A stretch of 64,000 nt of DNA from Zoroaster sp. YZ-2022 (taxonomy: Eukaryota > Echinodermata > Asteroidea > Forcipulatida > Zoroasteridae): positions 40,371,004-40,435,003 of the forward strand of contig CM055821.1 in NCBI GenBank assembly GCA_029582265.1. Direction: 5' to 3'. This document shows positions 57,701 to 63,172 of the stretch, piece by piece. The first letter of the stretch is position 1. Each line of letters begins with the position of its first letter. The translations under genes and the position numbers were made by a program. The notes below the pieces were generated by a model. That model searched no databases and had not been told where the DNA came from. It worked only from the letters and a program-made list of their open reading frames with translations.

Positions 57701-58868
57701 TCCCATTTTTGTCCTAAGGTTCAGTACCCTTGACTACGGTTTCAGTCGTATCTAAAGTGCAGTAACCTCATAAACTTACTCTTCAATTATTCTGGCTAGC
57801 TTATTTTATGAATTTATAACGTAGTCTATAAGTGACTGACGAAAACTGCTTTCCCCTGGGCGCCTAACAATGTAAGATGTGGTGAGTGGCAGAATATTTT
57901 ATTAAACCTATTTTATTTCTTGAGATGCCGTCAAATCTGTTTCCTTGTGTTTTTAAGTGTCTATCATAACATGATTATTTATGCAGCAGCCATGGTTATA
58001 ATTATGATCTAATTGAACCTTGTTGTCTAGACCAGTGAGTTCATCTAAAACTATAAATACACAGGATGTTCATTTGAGCATGTGCATAACTCTATACTCC
58101 TATATATGGCACACATGTATACAAACCCACACATACAACTGTTTAAACGCCTGCAATTGTGGATCTTCTACTGCACACTTTTGCATGAATGTATCTTTTG
58201 TTTTGATAATTTTCTACGGTACAGAAAGTATTGTATAAGGTTAAATTTTTTGAGAGAGAGACCAAAGTGAACTTCCTGCAAAATTATAATGGAAAACAGG
58301 TGTTTTACCAGGAATTTCTGGATTTTTTGTTTGTTTTCATTGGAACATTGATAATTTCCTTTTAGAAAGGAAAACATATACTTTGAAATGATATATCTCA
58401 CAAAATAGTTGTCAAAATGAATTTATGATGGGATGCACCATAAATGTATTTCAGTTCATATTTACTGTAAAACCATGTTTCTCACAATTATTTTCAGAAA
58501 TTAGTTATTTTACAGCATTTGTATTCACAAAGCAATGTTCTGATGAAAAATAAAATGTCCGTTAAAATAGTGAAAGCTGCCATTAAAATAGCAAAAAACA
58601 CAGTTACAAGTACTTTATCCCGTCGATGCAAAGTCCCTCTCCCACAAGTCATGATAAAACTGATAGCAACAGTACCGCAGTTTCTTTTAAATAAGCTTCT
58701 CACCTGCTTCAAGTTGCCATAAAGCCAATGTTCTGGAAGTCCAGGCCACTGATGTAGTACTGCACGAGTCTTGCGCACAGATTTGATGTATCCAAAAAGC
58801 ACATAGACGAGGAATGTCAGAATAGCTAGCAAGCCACAACTTATAATAGTAGATGTTGTCCCAACCAT
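24629..58868 (-). CDS. Complete CYP4-family cytochrome P450 gene, 10 exons
   Basis: Ten exons join in phase into a 519-residue protein. Exons: 58704-58868, 53993-54164, 34896-35080, 34222-34346, 31335-31397, 29577-29700, 26999-27276, 26698-26893, 25938-26020, 24629-24797 (stop TAA). All donors are GT and acceptors AG. Landmarks seen: hydrophobic anchor at residues 5-27 followed by [12 protein letters not shown]-helix FEGHDTT near 326-332; ExxR at 386-389; PDRF at 440-443; FSAGPRNCIGQ with the heme cysteine near 466. In CYP4 enzymes the Glu of EGHDTT can bond covalently to heme. By family this is an ER-membrane monooxygenase that hydroxylates fatty acids or eicosanoids (CYP4F/CYP4V-like); the substrate is not deducible. 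Length is normal for the family. Intron 2 (18.9 kb) holds the P/THAP composite element and a LINE. No stop or frameshift was found, so the gene looks functional. Confidence 0.9.
24908..25171. repeat. 88-bp tandem repeat, three units
   Basis: Units start at 24908, 24996 and 25084, each with CAAATGGTACTGTG- and CCATTCATAAACAGAC-like blocks. It lies in intron 9 of the CYP4 gene, close to the last exon. Confidence 0.85.
25330..25640 (-). repeat. L2-like LINE or SINE 3' tail
   Basis: On the minus strand, TAAAGCACCTTGAGCATC is followed by TATAAAATGTCATTATT and an ATT-rich run. This is the common 3' tail of L2/CR1-like elements and partner SINEs. In CYP4 intron 9. Confidence 0.6.
25938..26020 (-). 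CDS. CYP4 exon 9 (PERF-type motif)
   Basis: Encodes [20 protein letters not shown] and VPFSAGPR; the Arg codon is split by the last intron. Length 83 bp, as in the paralogue's exon at 2523-2605. Confidence 0.92.
26490..26645. repeat. Repeat shared with 59340-59470 (inverted)
   Basis: ATCCAGCAATTTTGGCTGCA and neighbouring blocks (aaaatg.tgatg, ccagaaac) reappear in reverse complement beside the Gypsy LTR. In CYP4 intron 8. Confidence 0.6.
26698..26893 (-). CDS. CYP4 exon 8 (ExxR)
   Basis: Encodes [18 protein letters not shown], carrying the K-helix ExxR, then [14 protein letters not shown] and the HHNPEIWPD segment. Length 196 bp, identical to the paralogue's exon at 1805-2000. Confidence 0.92.
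26999..27276 (-). CDS. CYP4 exon 7 (I-helix)
   Basis: Encodes [19 protein letters not shown] and the I-helix motif [19 protein letters not shown]. It ends inside the Trp codon of DEVLW. Length 278 bp, identical to the paralogous exon at 548-825. Confidence 0.92.
27416..28117. mobile_element. Fold-back element family A with 14-bp duplication
   Basis: Long arms of about 180 bp fold on each other (GTAAGACTAATTGCGGTGAC at the left; complements at the right). A 14-bp sequence CTAGTTGATATTAA flanks the element (27402-27415, 28118-28131). The right end has 30 extra bases not in the left arm. Each arm holds a CTGAGGA...GAAAC motif next to a small hairpin, as in hammerhead ribozymes of Penelope-like elements. 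No protein is encoded. In CYP4 intron 6. Confidence 0.75.
28745..29425. mobile_element. Fold-back element family B
   Basis: Arms 28745-28850 and 29322-29425 are complementary over about 105 bases with few mismatches; they contain GTTTCGGTTTGCGGTAACAC. The motif GGTAACACCATGTG is related to GGTGACACCATGTG of family A, and both families share GTTCTGAAA(A)GAAC. A solo partial arm lies at 28472-28512. In CYP4 intron 6. Confidence 0.7.
28958..29003 (-). ncRNA. Hammerhead-ribozyme-like motif
   Basis: Minus strand: ATTCTC pairs with GAGAAT (28998-29003 with 28958-28963) as stem I; CTGACGA (28991-28997) fits the core CUGANGA; ATTAG and CTAAT form stem II with a six-base loop; GAAAC (28967-28971) is the second core; GTT is an acceptable NUH cleavage triplet with almost no stem III, as reported for Penelope-like hammerheads. 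The pair closing stem II next to the core is not the usual G-C, so activity is doubtful. Confidence 0.4.
29577..29700 (-). CDS. CYP4 exon 6
   Basis: Encodes [20 protein letters not shown], then [20 protein letters not shown]. Same 124-bp length and phase as exon 154-277 of the plus-strand paralogue, which identified it. The donor is GTAC, a weaker site than the other introns. Confidence 0.8.
29745..30426. other. Intron sequence without recognised gene
   Basis: CYP4 intron 5. Contains a possible LINE tail near 29765 but no RT motifs. Confidence 0.35.
30435..31211. mobile_element. hAT MITE with perfect 8-bp duplication
   Basis: Ends CAGGGACGTGCACAGG and, inverted, CAGGCATGTGCATACATAGG; flanks CCCAGATA on both sides (30427-30434, 31212-31219). 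777 bp, non-coding, in CYP4 intron 5. Confidence 0.85.
31335..31397 (-). CDS. CYP4 exon 5 (63 bp)
   Basis: A very small exon encoding [20 protein letters not shown], bordered by TGCAG and GTAAGT. Phase matches exon 4 (two leftover bases) and exon 6. It corresponds to the YI.AI.EL..LV..R segment of CYP4 proteins. Confidence 0.8.
31400..31950. other. CYP4 intron 4 sequence with a short tandem repeat
   Basis: Contains AGGAAAGGACAAAACACAAA twice (about 31695-31745). Otherwise nothing recognised. Confidence 0.4.
31951..32390. mobile_element. Fold-back MITE, ends CATAAAACACAATAAAGGGG
   Basis: Arms of about 60 bp (31951-32012 and 32325-32390) are near-perfect complements, starting CATAAAACACAATAAAGGGG. 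A second hairpin (32137-32215, ACCCTCAAATTTCCAT pairing with its complement) sits in the centre, so most of the element can fold. No clear target duplication. In CYP4 intron 4. Confidence 0.75.
32404..32611. mobile_element. Small hAT MITE, 208 bp
   Basis: Ends TAGTGTCATATCCCAAG and, inverted, CAGTGGCATACCCAAG. Flanks AGTGATCT and AGTGACCT (32396-32403, 32612-32619) match at seven of eight bases. In CYP4 intron 4. Confidence 0.75.
32865..34140 (-). pseudogene. LINE reverse-transcriptase relic, split by a MITE
   Basis: Minus-strand translation at about 34125-33800 reads [17 protein letters not shown]..., then a degenerate LWNTCMG-like stretch, the order found downstream of the RT active site in CR1/jockey-like proteins. 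Its 3' tail, AAATAAATAAACCTTGAACC, lies at about 32870. The hAT MITE 33049-33569 is inserted between. Stops are frequent. Confidence 0.5.
33049..33569. mobile_element. hAT MITE rich in GAGACC repeats
   Basis: Begins CAGTGTTGGAG and ends CTCCAACACTG. Flanks GCCGGAAA (33041-33048) and GCCAGAAA (33570-33577) are a one-mismatch 8-bp duplication. Dispersed GAGACC/GAGACT and CAAGACCTC motifs fill both subterminal regions. In CYP4 intron 4, inside a LINE relic. Confidence 0.85.
34222..34346 (-). CDS. CYP4 exon 4
   Basis: Encodes [16 protein letters not shown], then [20 protein letters not shown], the conserved CYP4 segment preceding the F helix. It is too broken up by introns to stand out as a single long ORF. 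A 125-bp length keeps the total coding length divisible by three. Confidence 0.85.
34896..35080 (-). CDS. CYP4 exon 3 (C-helix region)
   Basis: Encodes about residues 113-174 with the [20 protein letters not shown] segment (the W-x3-R heme-propionate contact of the P450 C-helix) and [14 protein letters not shown], both characteristic of CYP4. The upstream acceptor is 18.9 kb from exon 2. Confidence 0.9.
35478..37035 (-). pseudogene. 5'-truncated L2/CR1-like LINE
   Basis: Order on the minus strand: [68 protein letters not shown] (37032-36511), a frameshifted stretch where the catalytic Asp pair should be, [13 protein letters not shown] (36412-36212), then [13 protein letters not shown] and KFWNDLP (36073-35624). 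The end near 35478-35500 carries repeated TAAACA units. Endonuclease is absent and frames are broken. In CYP4 intron 2, close to the P element's left border. Confidence 0.85.
37372..37470. repeat. Inverted subterminal repeat of the P composite, left
   Basis: GACGTTAAT, CAAAGATCGTATAGCGCCGC, AAGGCGCAAGATAGGCAACT and GGCCGCCATTTTAG recur in reverse complement at about 46105-46218. These look like old internal inverted repeats near the two ends of one element. Confidence 0.7.
37530..37593 (+). pseudogene. Duplicate, broken THAP exon 1
   Basis: GCTCAAATCGTCA, GACCCGACCTTTCATTCTTC and TTTCCAAAGAACAAGGAAAG followed by a GTAGGATA donor repeat exon 1 of the transposase (39225-39289) and its intron start. 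A stop after the Arg-Gln codons prevents a THAP reading. Confidence 0.75.
37725..38921. mobile_element. Terminal-inverted-repeat element between the two THAP exons
   Basis: Ends are perfect inverted copies of TAGGCCGTATTCATAAAAAT and continue AAGTAATT. The interior repeats AGTAAATGCTA and AAGCAATTACTTA-type motifs. Two short plus-strand frames (38086-38295, and one around 38230-38410) may be remains of a small lysine-rich protein; neither is recognised. ATTGT borders both sides but no exact duplication was found. Confidence 0.7.
39180..43529 (+). CDS. P-element (THAP9-like) transposase, one frameshift
   Basis: Three exons: 39180-39289, 40260-40525 and 41262 to the stop at 43527-43529, all with GT-AG borders and matching phases. 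Exons 1-2 form a THAP zinc-binding domain: CSSINC, then [30 protein letters not shown] and AVPTIF. Exon 3 has a leucine/lysine-rich coiled-coil-like stretch, then the transposase core: [22 protein letters not shown] and [18 protein letters not shown], matching the acidic catalytic blocks of P/THAP9. A single frameshift at the A-run near 42960-42968 splits the last 190 residues ([15 protein letters not shown]...) into another frame. Total is about 880 residues, close to vertebrate THAP9. It could be a recently dead copy or a sequencing error. Confidence 0.85.
39981..40080. repeat. 47-bp tandem duplication
   Basis: GTTAACACGAATTCTTTTAC through GTGAAGCAA occurs twice without change, followed by a third GTTAAC. 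Each unit contains the hairpin ACTTCACGACAAAGTGAAG. It lies in intron 1 of the P transposase gene. Confidence 0.9.
41050..41165 (-). repeat. tRNA-derived SINE fragment
   Basis: Minus strand: TGGTCGAGTGG (41141-41151) fits a pol III A box, and GGTTTGAGTCC (41097-41107) fits a B box at a tRNA-like distance; between them lies a Ser/Leu-type tRNA-like arm. A real tRNA is unlikely because the acceptor ends do not pair well. It sits in intron 2 of the P transposase gene. Confidence 0.6.
43572..44575. mobile_element. hAT-type element, copy 2 (truncated, inverted)
   Basis: This stretch is the reverse complement of about 2990-3990 in copy 1 and ends at 44575 with the same terminal repeat. The other terminus, about 400 bp in copy 1, is missing; the sequence simply changes at about 43572, just beyond the P transposase stop codon. 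Confidence 0.8.
44576..46025. other. AT-rich sequence without recognised gene
   Basis: Contains a near-perfect palindrome around GCGATATCGC (44597-44626), an ATAATA run (45430) and poly-G/poly-C tracts (45546, 45940). No coding signal. Confidence 0.4.
46105..46218. repeat. Inverted subterminal repeat of the P composite, right
   Basis: Reverse-complement partner of 37372-37470; about 45 central bases are identical. It places an original right end of the transposon beyond 46.2 kb. Confidence 0.7.
47386..48160. repeat. 260-270-bp tandem repeat inside piggyBac, three units
   Basis: Units begin AAATATTTGGATCAGTATTT at 47386, 47655 and 47914 and are more than 90 percent alike by eye. They differ mainly in homopolymer length (for example the C-run near 47585, 47850 and 48115). 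They lie between the piggyBac end and the transposase stop. Confidence 0.9.
48216..50599 (-). pseudogene. piggyBac transposase, decayed
   Basis: First exon 50599-50403 encodes an acidic start ([19 protein letters not shown]); a GT-AG intron (49810-50402) leads to [16 protein letters not shown]. Then, across frame changes near 49600 and 49130-49300: [57 protein letters not shown] and [10 protein letters not shown], which carry the three catalytic Asp positions of piggyBac, KWWKRVFFH, and a C-terminal Cys-rich finger ([24 protein letters not shown]) ending at 48216. Several frame breaks and a stop make this copy dead. PGBD4-like by appearance. Confidence 0.85.
51513..53870. repeat. Array of diverged repeat modules with TGACGTCA
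   Basis: Blocks CATATCTCATGAACCA, GAATTATGTGACATTTCGTA, ACACAGACATGACCCA and TTCCGGTCGAAATC recur at about 51530-51610, 52320-52740, 53040-53170 and 53270-53410. Each stretch between them has TGATGACGTCATCA or similar (52805, 52948, 53508, 53773). No protein. It is the host repeat broken by the P-type insertion. In CYP4 intron 2. Confidence 0.7.
53870..53928 (+). repeat. CTGT microsatellite and G-quadruplex-prone tract
   Basis: CTGT repeats are followed by G10, G4, G3 and G5 runs separated by one to four bases (53886-53927), a classical quadruplex pattern on the plus strand. It lies about 65 bases inside intron 2 from the CYP4 exon 2 donor, on the template strand. Confidence 0.7.
53993..54164 (-). 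CDS. CYP4 exon 2
   Basis: Encodes residues about 56-113, starting HPLSDPKV and ending KGRG at a GTAAGA donor. It contains the [11 protein letters not shown] segment that matches the membrane-proximal region of CYP4 proteins. Intron 2 begins here; its first 110 bases hold a G-rich tract on the opposite strand. Confidence 0.85.
54180..55080. other. CYP4 intron 1 sequence without recognised gene
   Basis: ORF at 54294-54605 (minus) has no recognisable motif. Nothing else seen. Confidence 0.4.
55083..56392. repeat. Direct duplication, copy 1 (with extra insertion)
   Basis: Starts CAATAGTCCTCAGAAGAAAA and ends GTGACTGACGAAAACT; it matches 56755-57847 closely throughout except for 203 extra bases at 55950-56152. 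In CYP4 intron 1. Confidence 0.9.
55950..56152 (-). mobile_element. L2-like LINE or SINE 3' end, 203 bp
   Basis: Minus strand: GCGCCTTGAGCGCCACTTAG, GCGCTATATAAATC and a TTA-repeat tail, the common L2/CR1-type 3' terminus. It is missing from the paralogous copy, which gives its exact borders. Confidence 0.8.
56755..57847. repeat. Direct duplication, copy 2 (no insertion)
   Basis: Second copy of the 55083-56392 unit, separated from it by about 360 bases of unrelated sequence (56393-56754, containing GGATACC repeats). It reads straight through GAATGCATACAAACAAAT, where copy 1 is interrupted. Confidence 0.9.
57945..58160. repeat. Diverged inverted third copy of part of the duplication
   Basis: The reverse complement contains ATTATAACCATGGCTGCTGC, ATGTTATGATAGACACT and CTAGACAA, matching 55470-55580 and 57140-57245. 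Older than the direct pair. Confidence 0.65.
58150..58700. other. Start of CYP4 intron 1, no other gene
   Basis: A weakly open frame runs on from exon 1 past the donor, but the GTGAGA donor and exon 2 phase show this is intron. Confidence 0.5.
58704..58868 (-). CDS. CYP4 exon 1: start codon and membrane anchor
   Basis: ATG at 58868-58866 begins 55 codons: Met-Val-Gly-Thr-Thr, a run of about 22 hydrophobic residues, then a basic stretch and the [11 protein letters not shown] linker typical of microsomal P450s. The exon ends at LKQ before a GTGAGA donor. A near-identical copy lies at 4928-5065. Confidence 0.9.
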
Positions 58869-58982
58869 GATAATAATGTTGATGTTAATTCTACAAAAAA
58901 ATACAAAAGTGAAAGAGAATTGATCTGCGCTGGCCAGTTTATGATTGCAGGGACAATTAGGGGATGTACCCTTACTGACCCC

Positions 58983-58990
58983 AATATAAA
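58983..58990 (-). promoter_or_regulatory. TATA-like box upstream of CYP4 exon 1
   Basis: TTTATATT about 115 bases upstream of the start codon. The same block is retained in the duplicated exon-1 segment near 5182-5190, so it was copied with the exon. The transcription start is not visible. Confidence 0.25.
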
Positions 58991-59339
58991 TGACCAACAA
59001 CTCCCAGCTCCAATCTGCTGATTTCCTTGCTGATGATTTTTTGCAGTTGATCTTGAGGTTACCAAATTCCAAGCCCAGTCATGCATGAATTCACACATTA
59101 TTGCAAAGTAATGTGCGTTCAATTTAAACATGCACTTTTTCTAAACTAATTTTTCACCATGAAGAATTTGGAGGAGAAAGAAATATTCAATAAATTTTTG
59201 GAATGTAATTCCCTTTCATATGATACCAGGTCAGGTTATCAATATTACTTTCCTGATCTTGTTTCACAAACCACTTTTTACACAAGCATATGGAGTTCCA
59301 TAGCACAAAATTAATAGCTGTATTCTGTCTTACTTCTAT

Positions 59340-59470
59340 AAGGCTAAAAAAAAGTCTGGTTTCTGGTGTCCGCTTACGTCGCCTCAAACCCGCACATCGT
59401 CATTTTTATTTATTTTTTTCGCTATGAAACAATGGCAAATTGCAGCCAAAATTGCTGGATCGATTAGATT
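59340..59470. repeat. Repeat copy abutting the Gypsy LTR
   Basis: Inverted counterpart of 26490-26645; TGCAGCCAAAATTGCTGGAT ends a few bases before the LTR, so the retrotransposon inserted next to or into this repeat. Confidence 0.55.
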
Positions 59471-59475
59471 ACTGC

Positions 59476-60233
59476 TGTGACGGTCAGTGCATGTTGCAAT
59501 AATGTTATTAGTTGGTGTAGCGCAGTCGCAAGCTGGTCGGGTTTTCCGATCTACGCATGCGCGTGGGCATTGCGTGCTGCGTGCGAGAGTTGCTGGCACT
59601 GGGTTATGGGGTGCCAGACAGTCGATCGAGCAGTTCGCTGCAAGATCTCAAAGGAAGAACAAGGTATGTTTGCATGCTCTGTATATTGTGCCTAGGTTTA
59701 ATGTACTGACTTAATATAGCGTGTGTGTGATCTAGCTCATCACTTGGTTGAACCAGTATTGTGTGTACACTGGTTGAAGGTGGAATATATCCGTGGGGGA
59801 TTGACTATAGCTGCGGGTTGGTCGATCGTCGGGTGGACAGTTTAGTGTCGCCGTTAGCTATCGCGGTGTGCGTGGTTGAACGGTAGGACCGAATTGTATT
59901 CGGGGTAGGCTGTCGGGAACGCCTGAGTCCGATGGTGAGCATAGGGTTGAATTAGCAATTGGATAGTGGTAGAATTGCAGAGTTAAGAGTGAGCTCTGAC
60001 AAAGGAGGGCTGCCTTGCCGTGAAGGTACACGGTTGAATCGTGGTTTATTGCTGTGAATTGCGTACAGTCGGTATATTACGGGCATGATTATGATTATAT
60101 TAATGGTTGAATGTGACTTAGGTGGTTTCTGAAGTGATAACTGTTTTATTGCTAGCTCAAGAATGGTCGGGAGACCTCTTACGTGTACAATACTACGCAG
60201 GGGGAAAATAGTCCCTAAACATATATCACAACA
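59476..60233 (-). repeat. 3' LTR of the Gypsy element, 758 bp (inferred ends)
   Basis: A purine tract AAAGGAAGGGGGA ends at 60234 and is followed by TGTTGTGATATATG; the proposed other end is GTCACA at 59476-59481. AATAAA motifs lie inside. The start is well supported by the purine tract. The end is inferred from TG...CA termini because the second LTR is outside the window. Confidence 0.65.
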
Positions 60234-60415
60234 TCCCCCTTCCTTTGAAAAGTACAATTTCAGTAATTGTTAGAATGGGTCAAGAGGTCTGAAATTTACT
60301 GTAAACATTAACTTTTCTTATGGCTGCAAATTCGGAAAAAGTGCAAGAGTATAGGCAAAGTCTTAAATGAACTATTAATGTAAATAACGGCAAAACTGTT
60401 GTTCTCAAGTTAAAC

Positions 60416-60700
60416 TTACAATAAAACACTAAAGCCTACACTACGTTTAATAAAACTAAACAAGGTGTCCATGCATGAGTTATTTTGGTATTTGTTTTTA
60501 TGTGGTGTATCGGGTTGGTTTGTGAATGCGCCTACCAGATCGAGTTGTGTAGGTGTGGGTTTGAGTCTGGTCATGTTTGGTGGTTGTTTGGTCACAGAGT
60601 GGGTGTGGTTTTGGTTTTGCATGGCCATTCTGGTTGTCGGAACATTGGTCAGGCAGGTCTATTGTGAACCGAACTCGTTTAGGCACGCATGGTTTATGTG
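60416..60700 (-). pseudogene. Gypsy pol C-terminal tail
   Basis: THTYTTRSGRRIHKPTRYTT on the minus strand is the basic RSGR..KPP.RY-type tail that ends many Gypsy polyproteins. It is separated from the integrase frame by a frame break near 60730. Confidence 0.5.
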
Positions 60701-60768
60701 CCTGGCTGGGTACCTCTCTAAGATGTGAACGGTTGCGCCTGAGTGTGTTGCCATTCGGGGTTGTGACT

Positions 60769-62679
60769 TCATATGACCTTGGCTGGGTACACGTTTGTCA
60801 CAGTCCCAGGTATCCACATGTTAGTCTTGTGGTCCAACATTCTGACCTTCTGTCCGATGTAGAGGGGTGGTTTCTGTTCCCCTGCATGCTTTTTGTCGTG
60901 CTCGGTTTTCATCCTCTGTTTTCTGGCTTCCAGCTGGTCCCGGATGTCTTCAGAATACTGGGTATCAGCATGTGGGTACCTTCCTGGTAGGGTTGTGCGT
61001 ACAGGTCTGCCGAACAGGATTTCTGCCGGGGATGGCAATTTGGCATCAATAGGAGTTGCACGTAGGTTCAATAGCGCCATGTCGATGTTCTGCTTGGATT
61101 GCAGAGATTTCTTGAGGAGAGCTTTGACTGTCCTGACAGCGCGTTCCACCAGGCCGTTGGAACGGGGGTATCTTGGTGAGGATGTGGTGTGCTTGATTCC
61201 CCAGGATGTGCACATGTTCTGGTACTGCTTGCCCACAAATTGGGGTCCATTATCCGAGATGATCTCAGACGGTGTTCCTAGCATGCTGAATGTCTGCGAG
61301 GTAATGTTCGCCACAGCTCCACTGGTTGTAGTGGTGAGCTTATGGACAACAGGGAATTTTGAGTGGTAATCCACGATGAGGACATATGTTGTTCCGTCAA
61401 TCTCGAACAGGTCTGTGCCTAGTTTCGTCCATGGTGTGGGCGGAATGGCATGGGGCTCCAGTGGTTCCTTCTGCTGCTTTGGTTGGTTCTCCTGGCAGAG
61501 GTTGCATGACTTGACGAGATCATCAATGTGTCGATTGATGTTCGGCCAGTATACCGATTCTCTGGCGAGGCGTCTAGTTTTTTCTATCCCCATGTGGCCT
61601 GTATGTAGTTGACGTAGGATGTCACTTTGAAGTGCGGTAGGGATGATAACCTGTTTGCCTTTGAAGATTACTCCACTTGATAGTCCCAACTCATCTCTGT
61701 ACGACCAGTAGGGTCTTAGGTCTCGAGGTAGTTCGGTGATGGTGTCTGGCCACCCAGTGTAGATCACTTGACTGAGCGCAGAGAGGATAGGGTCACGGAT
61801 AGTTTCCTCCTTGAGTGCTGTTTGCTTGGTTTCGCCAAAGTGGAGGAGATCAATTTGTTGGATTTCTGGTCCTTCAGCTACGTACAGGCTATCTACTAGC
61901 TTGTCAAGGGCTATGTCGTCCGTTTTGCTGGGGTTCGGCAATCTGCTGAGGGCGTCTGATAAGATCATGGTACGTCCAGGTTTGTAGTGGACATCATAGT
62001 TATAGCCCTGAACCTTGATCAGCAGTCGTTGCAAACGTGGTGGTGCACTGGATAGTGGCTTTCTCCATATCATCTCCAGAGGTTTGTGGTCGGTGTTGAC
62101 TACAAACTCCTTGCCGAATATGTAGTTGTGGAATCTTGTTATTCCAAAGACAAGGGCAAGGGTCTCACGCTCTATGTTGGAATACGACCTTTGCGCTGAA
62201 GATAGACTTTTGGATGCAAATGCCACCGGTTTGTCATTTTGCAGTAGGCACGCCCCAAGGCCTTTCTGCGATGCGTCCACTTCGAGGACTGTGGGCACTT
62301 CCGGGTCAAAAAATTGTAGACTCGCATCTGCTGTTATCGAGTACTTGAGGGCTTCAAAAGCTGCCTGGTGGTCTTCTTGCCAAATCAACGGTACGTTCTT
62401 CTTCAGGAGCTCTCTAAGGGTCACCGCCTGGTCAGCCAGGTTTGGGATGTATGCAGAGACGTATGTGATAATGCCCAGGAACTTCTGTAAGTCTTCTTTA
62501 TCCTGTGGTGTTGGTAGGCTATGTATGTCTTCGACTCTACTTGGGTCAGGTCGGATACCGGTTGCAGAGTAGAGGGATCCAAAGAAGTTGAGTTCTTCGG
62601 TCTTGATGCGGCATTTGGAACTGTTGAAGACAAGTCCTTCCTTTTGGGCTGTTTCAAGTAAGCATGAGATTGGCGTCAT
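60769..62679 (-). pseudogene. Gypsy RT connection, RNase H and integrase
   Basis: 636 codons. KFLGIITYVSAYIPNLAD (RT tail); LEVDASQKGLGACL, ERETLALVFG and TDHKPLEMI (RNase H); HTGHMGIEKTRRLARESVYW with CNLCQ (HHCC zinc finger); LGTDLFE, IISDNGPQFVG and SNGLVERAVRTVK (integrase D, D, E). The C-terminal WIPGTVTNVYP region resembles the GPY/F module. No chromodomain is seen. Intact apart from the upstream frameshift. Confidence 0.92.
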
Positions 62680-63172
62680 GTTCTTTCTCTGTTCGACCTA
62701 CGACCGCGATATCATCGGCTATACCAAAACATCCTGGCACTTGTGCAATAATGTCATCCATGCACTGTTGGAAAATGTCCTGGCTGATGGATAGTCCGAA
62801 AGGTAGGCGTTGGAAACAGTAGCGTCCAAAAGGTGTCTTAAACGTTGTTAGCTCTTGCGAGTCTTCTTTCAAGTGTACAGCCCAGTACCCGGCCTTGGCA
62901 TCGAGCTTGGAGAAATACTTGGCATTGGCAAATGCGGGGTTAAGTTCCTCAAGCGTTGGTATTTTGTGCGGGCATCTCTTGAGACTCTGATTCAGTCGTT
63001 TTGGGTCTAGGCAAACCCGGAGGGAGCCATCTTGTTTCAGGCTGGTAGTAATGGAACTACACCAGTCGGTGTGGTGTGTAACCTTCCGAATGACCCCAAT
63101 TTCTTCCATCCTGTTGATTTCTGCCTCGAGTTTTGGCTTAAGGTGCACGCTGCACTTCAGCACCTTCAGCAC
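62654..63172 (-). pseudogene. Gypsy reverse transcriptase
   Basis: LKPKLEAEINRMEEIGVIRK, LRVCLDPKRLNQSLKR, FSKLDAKAGYWAVHL (first catalytic Asp), LPFGLSISQDIFQQ and CFGIADDIAVVG (IADD in place of the common YVDD). The frame ends at 62654, one base out of register with the following RNase H frame. Confidence 0.9.

Noticed and set aside
60465..60990. Plus-strand ORFs over the Gypsy 3' region
   Set aside because: Antisense to the integrase and pol tail; composition follows the minus-strand coding.
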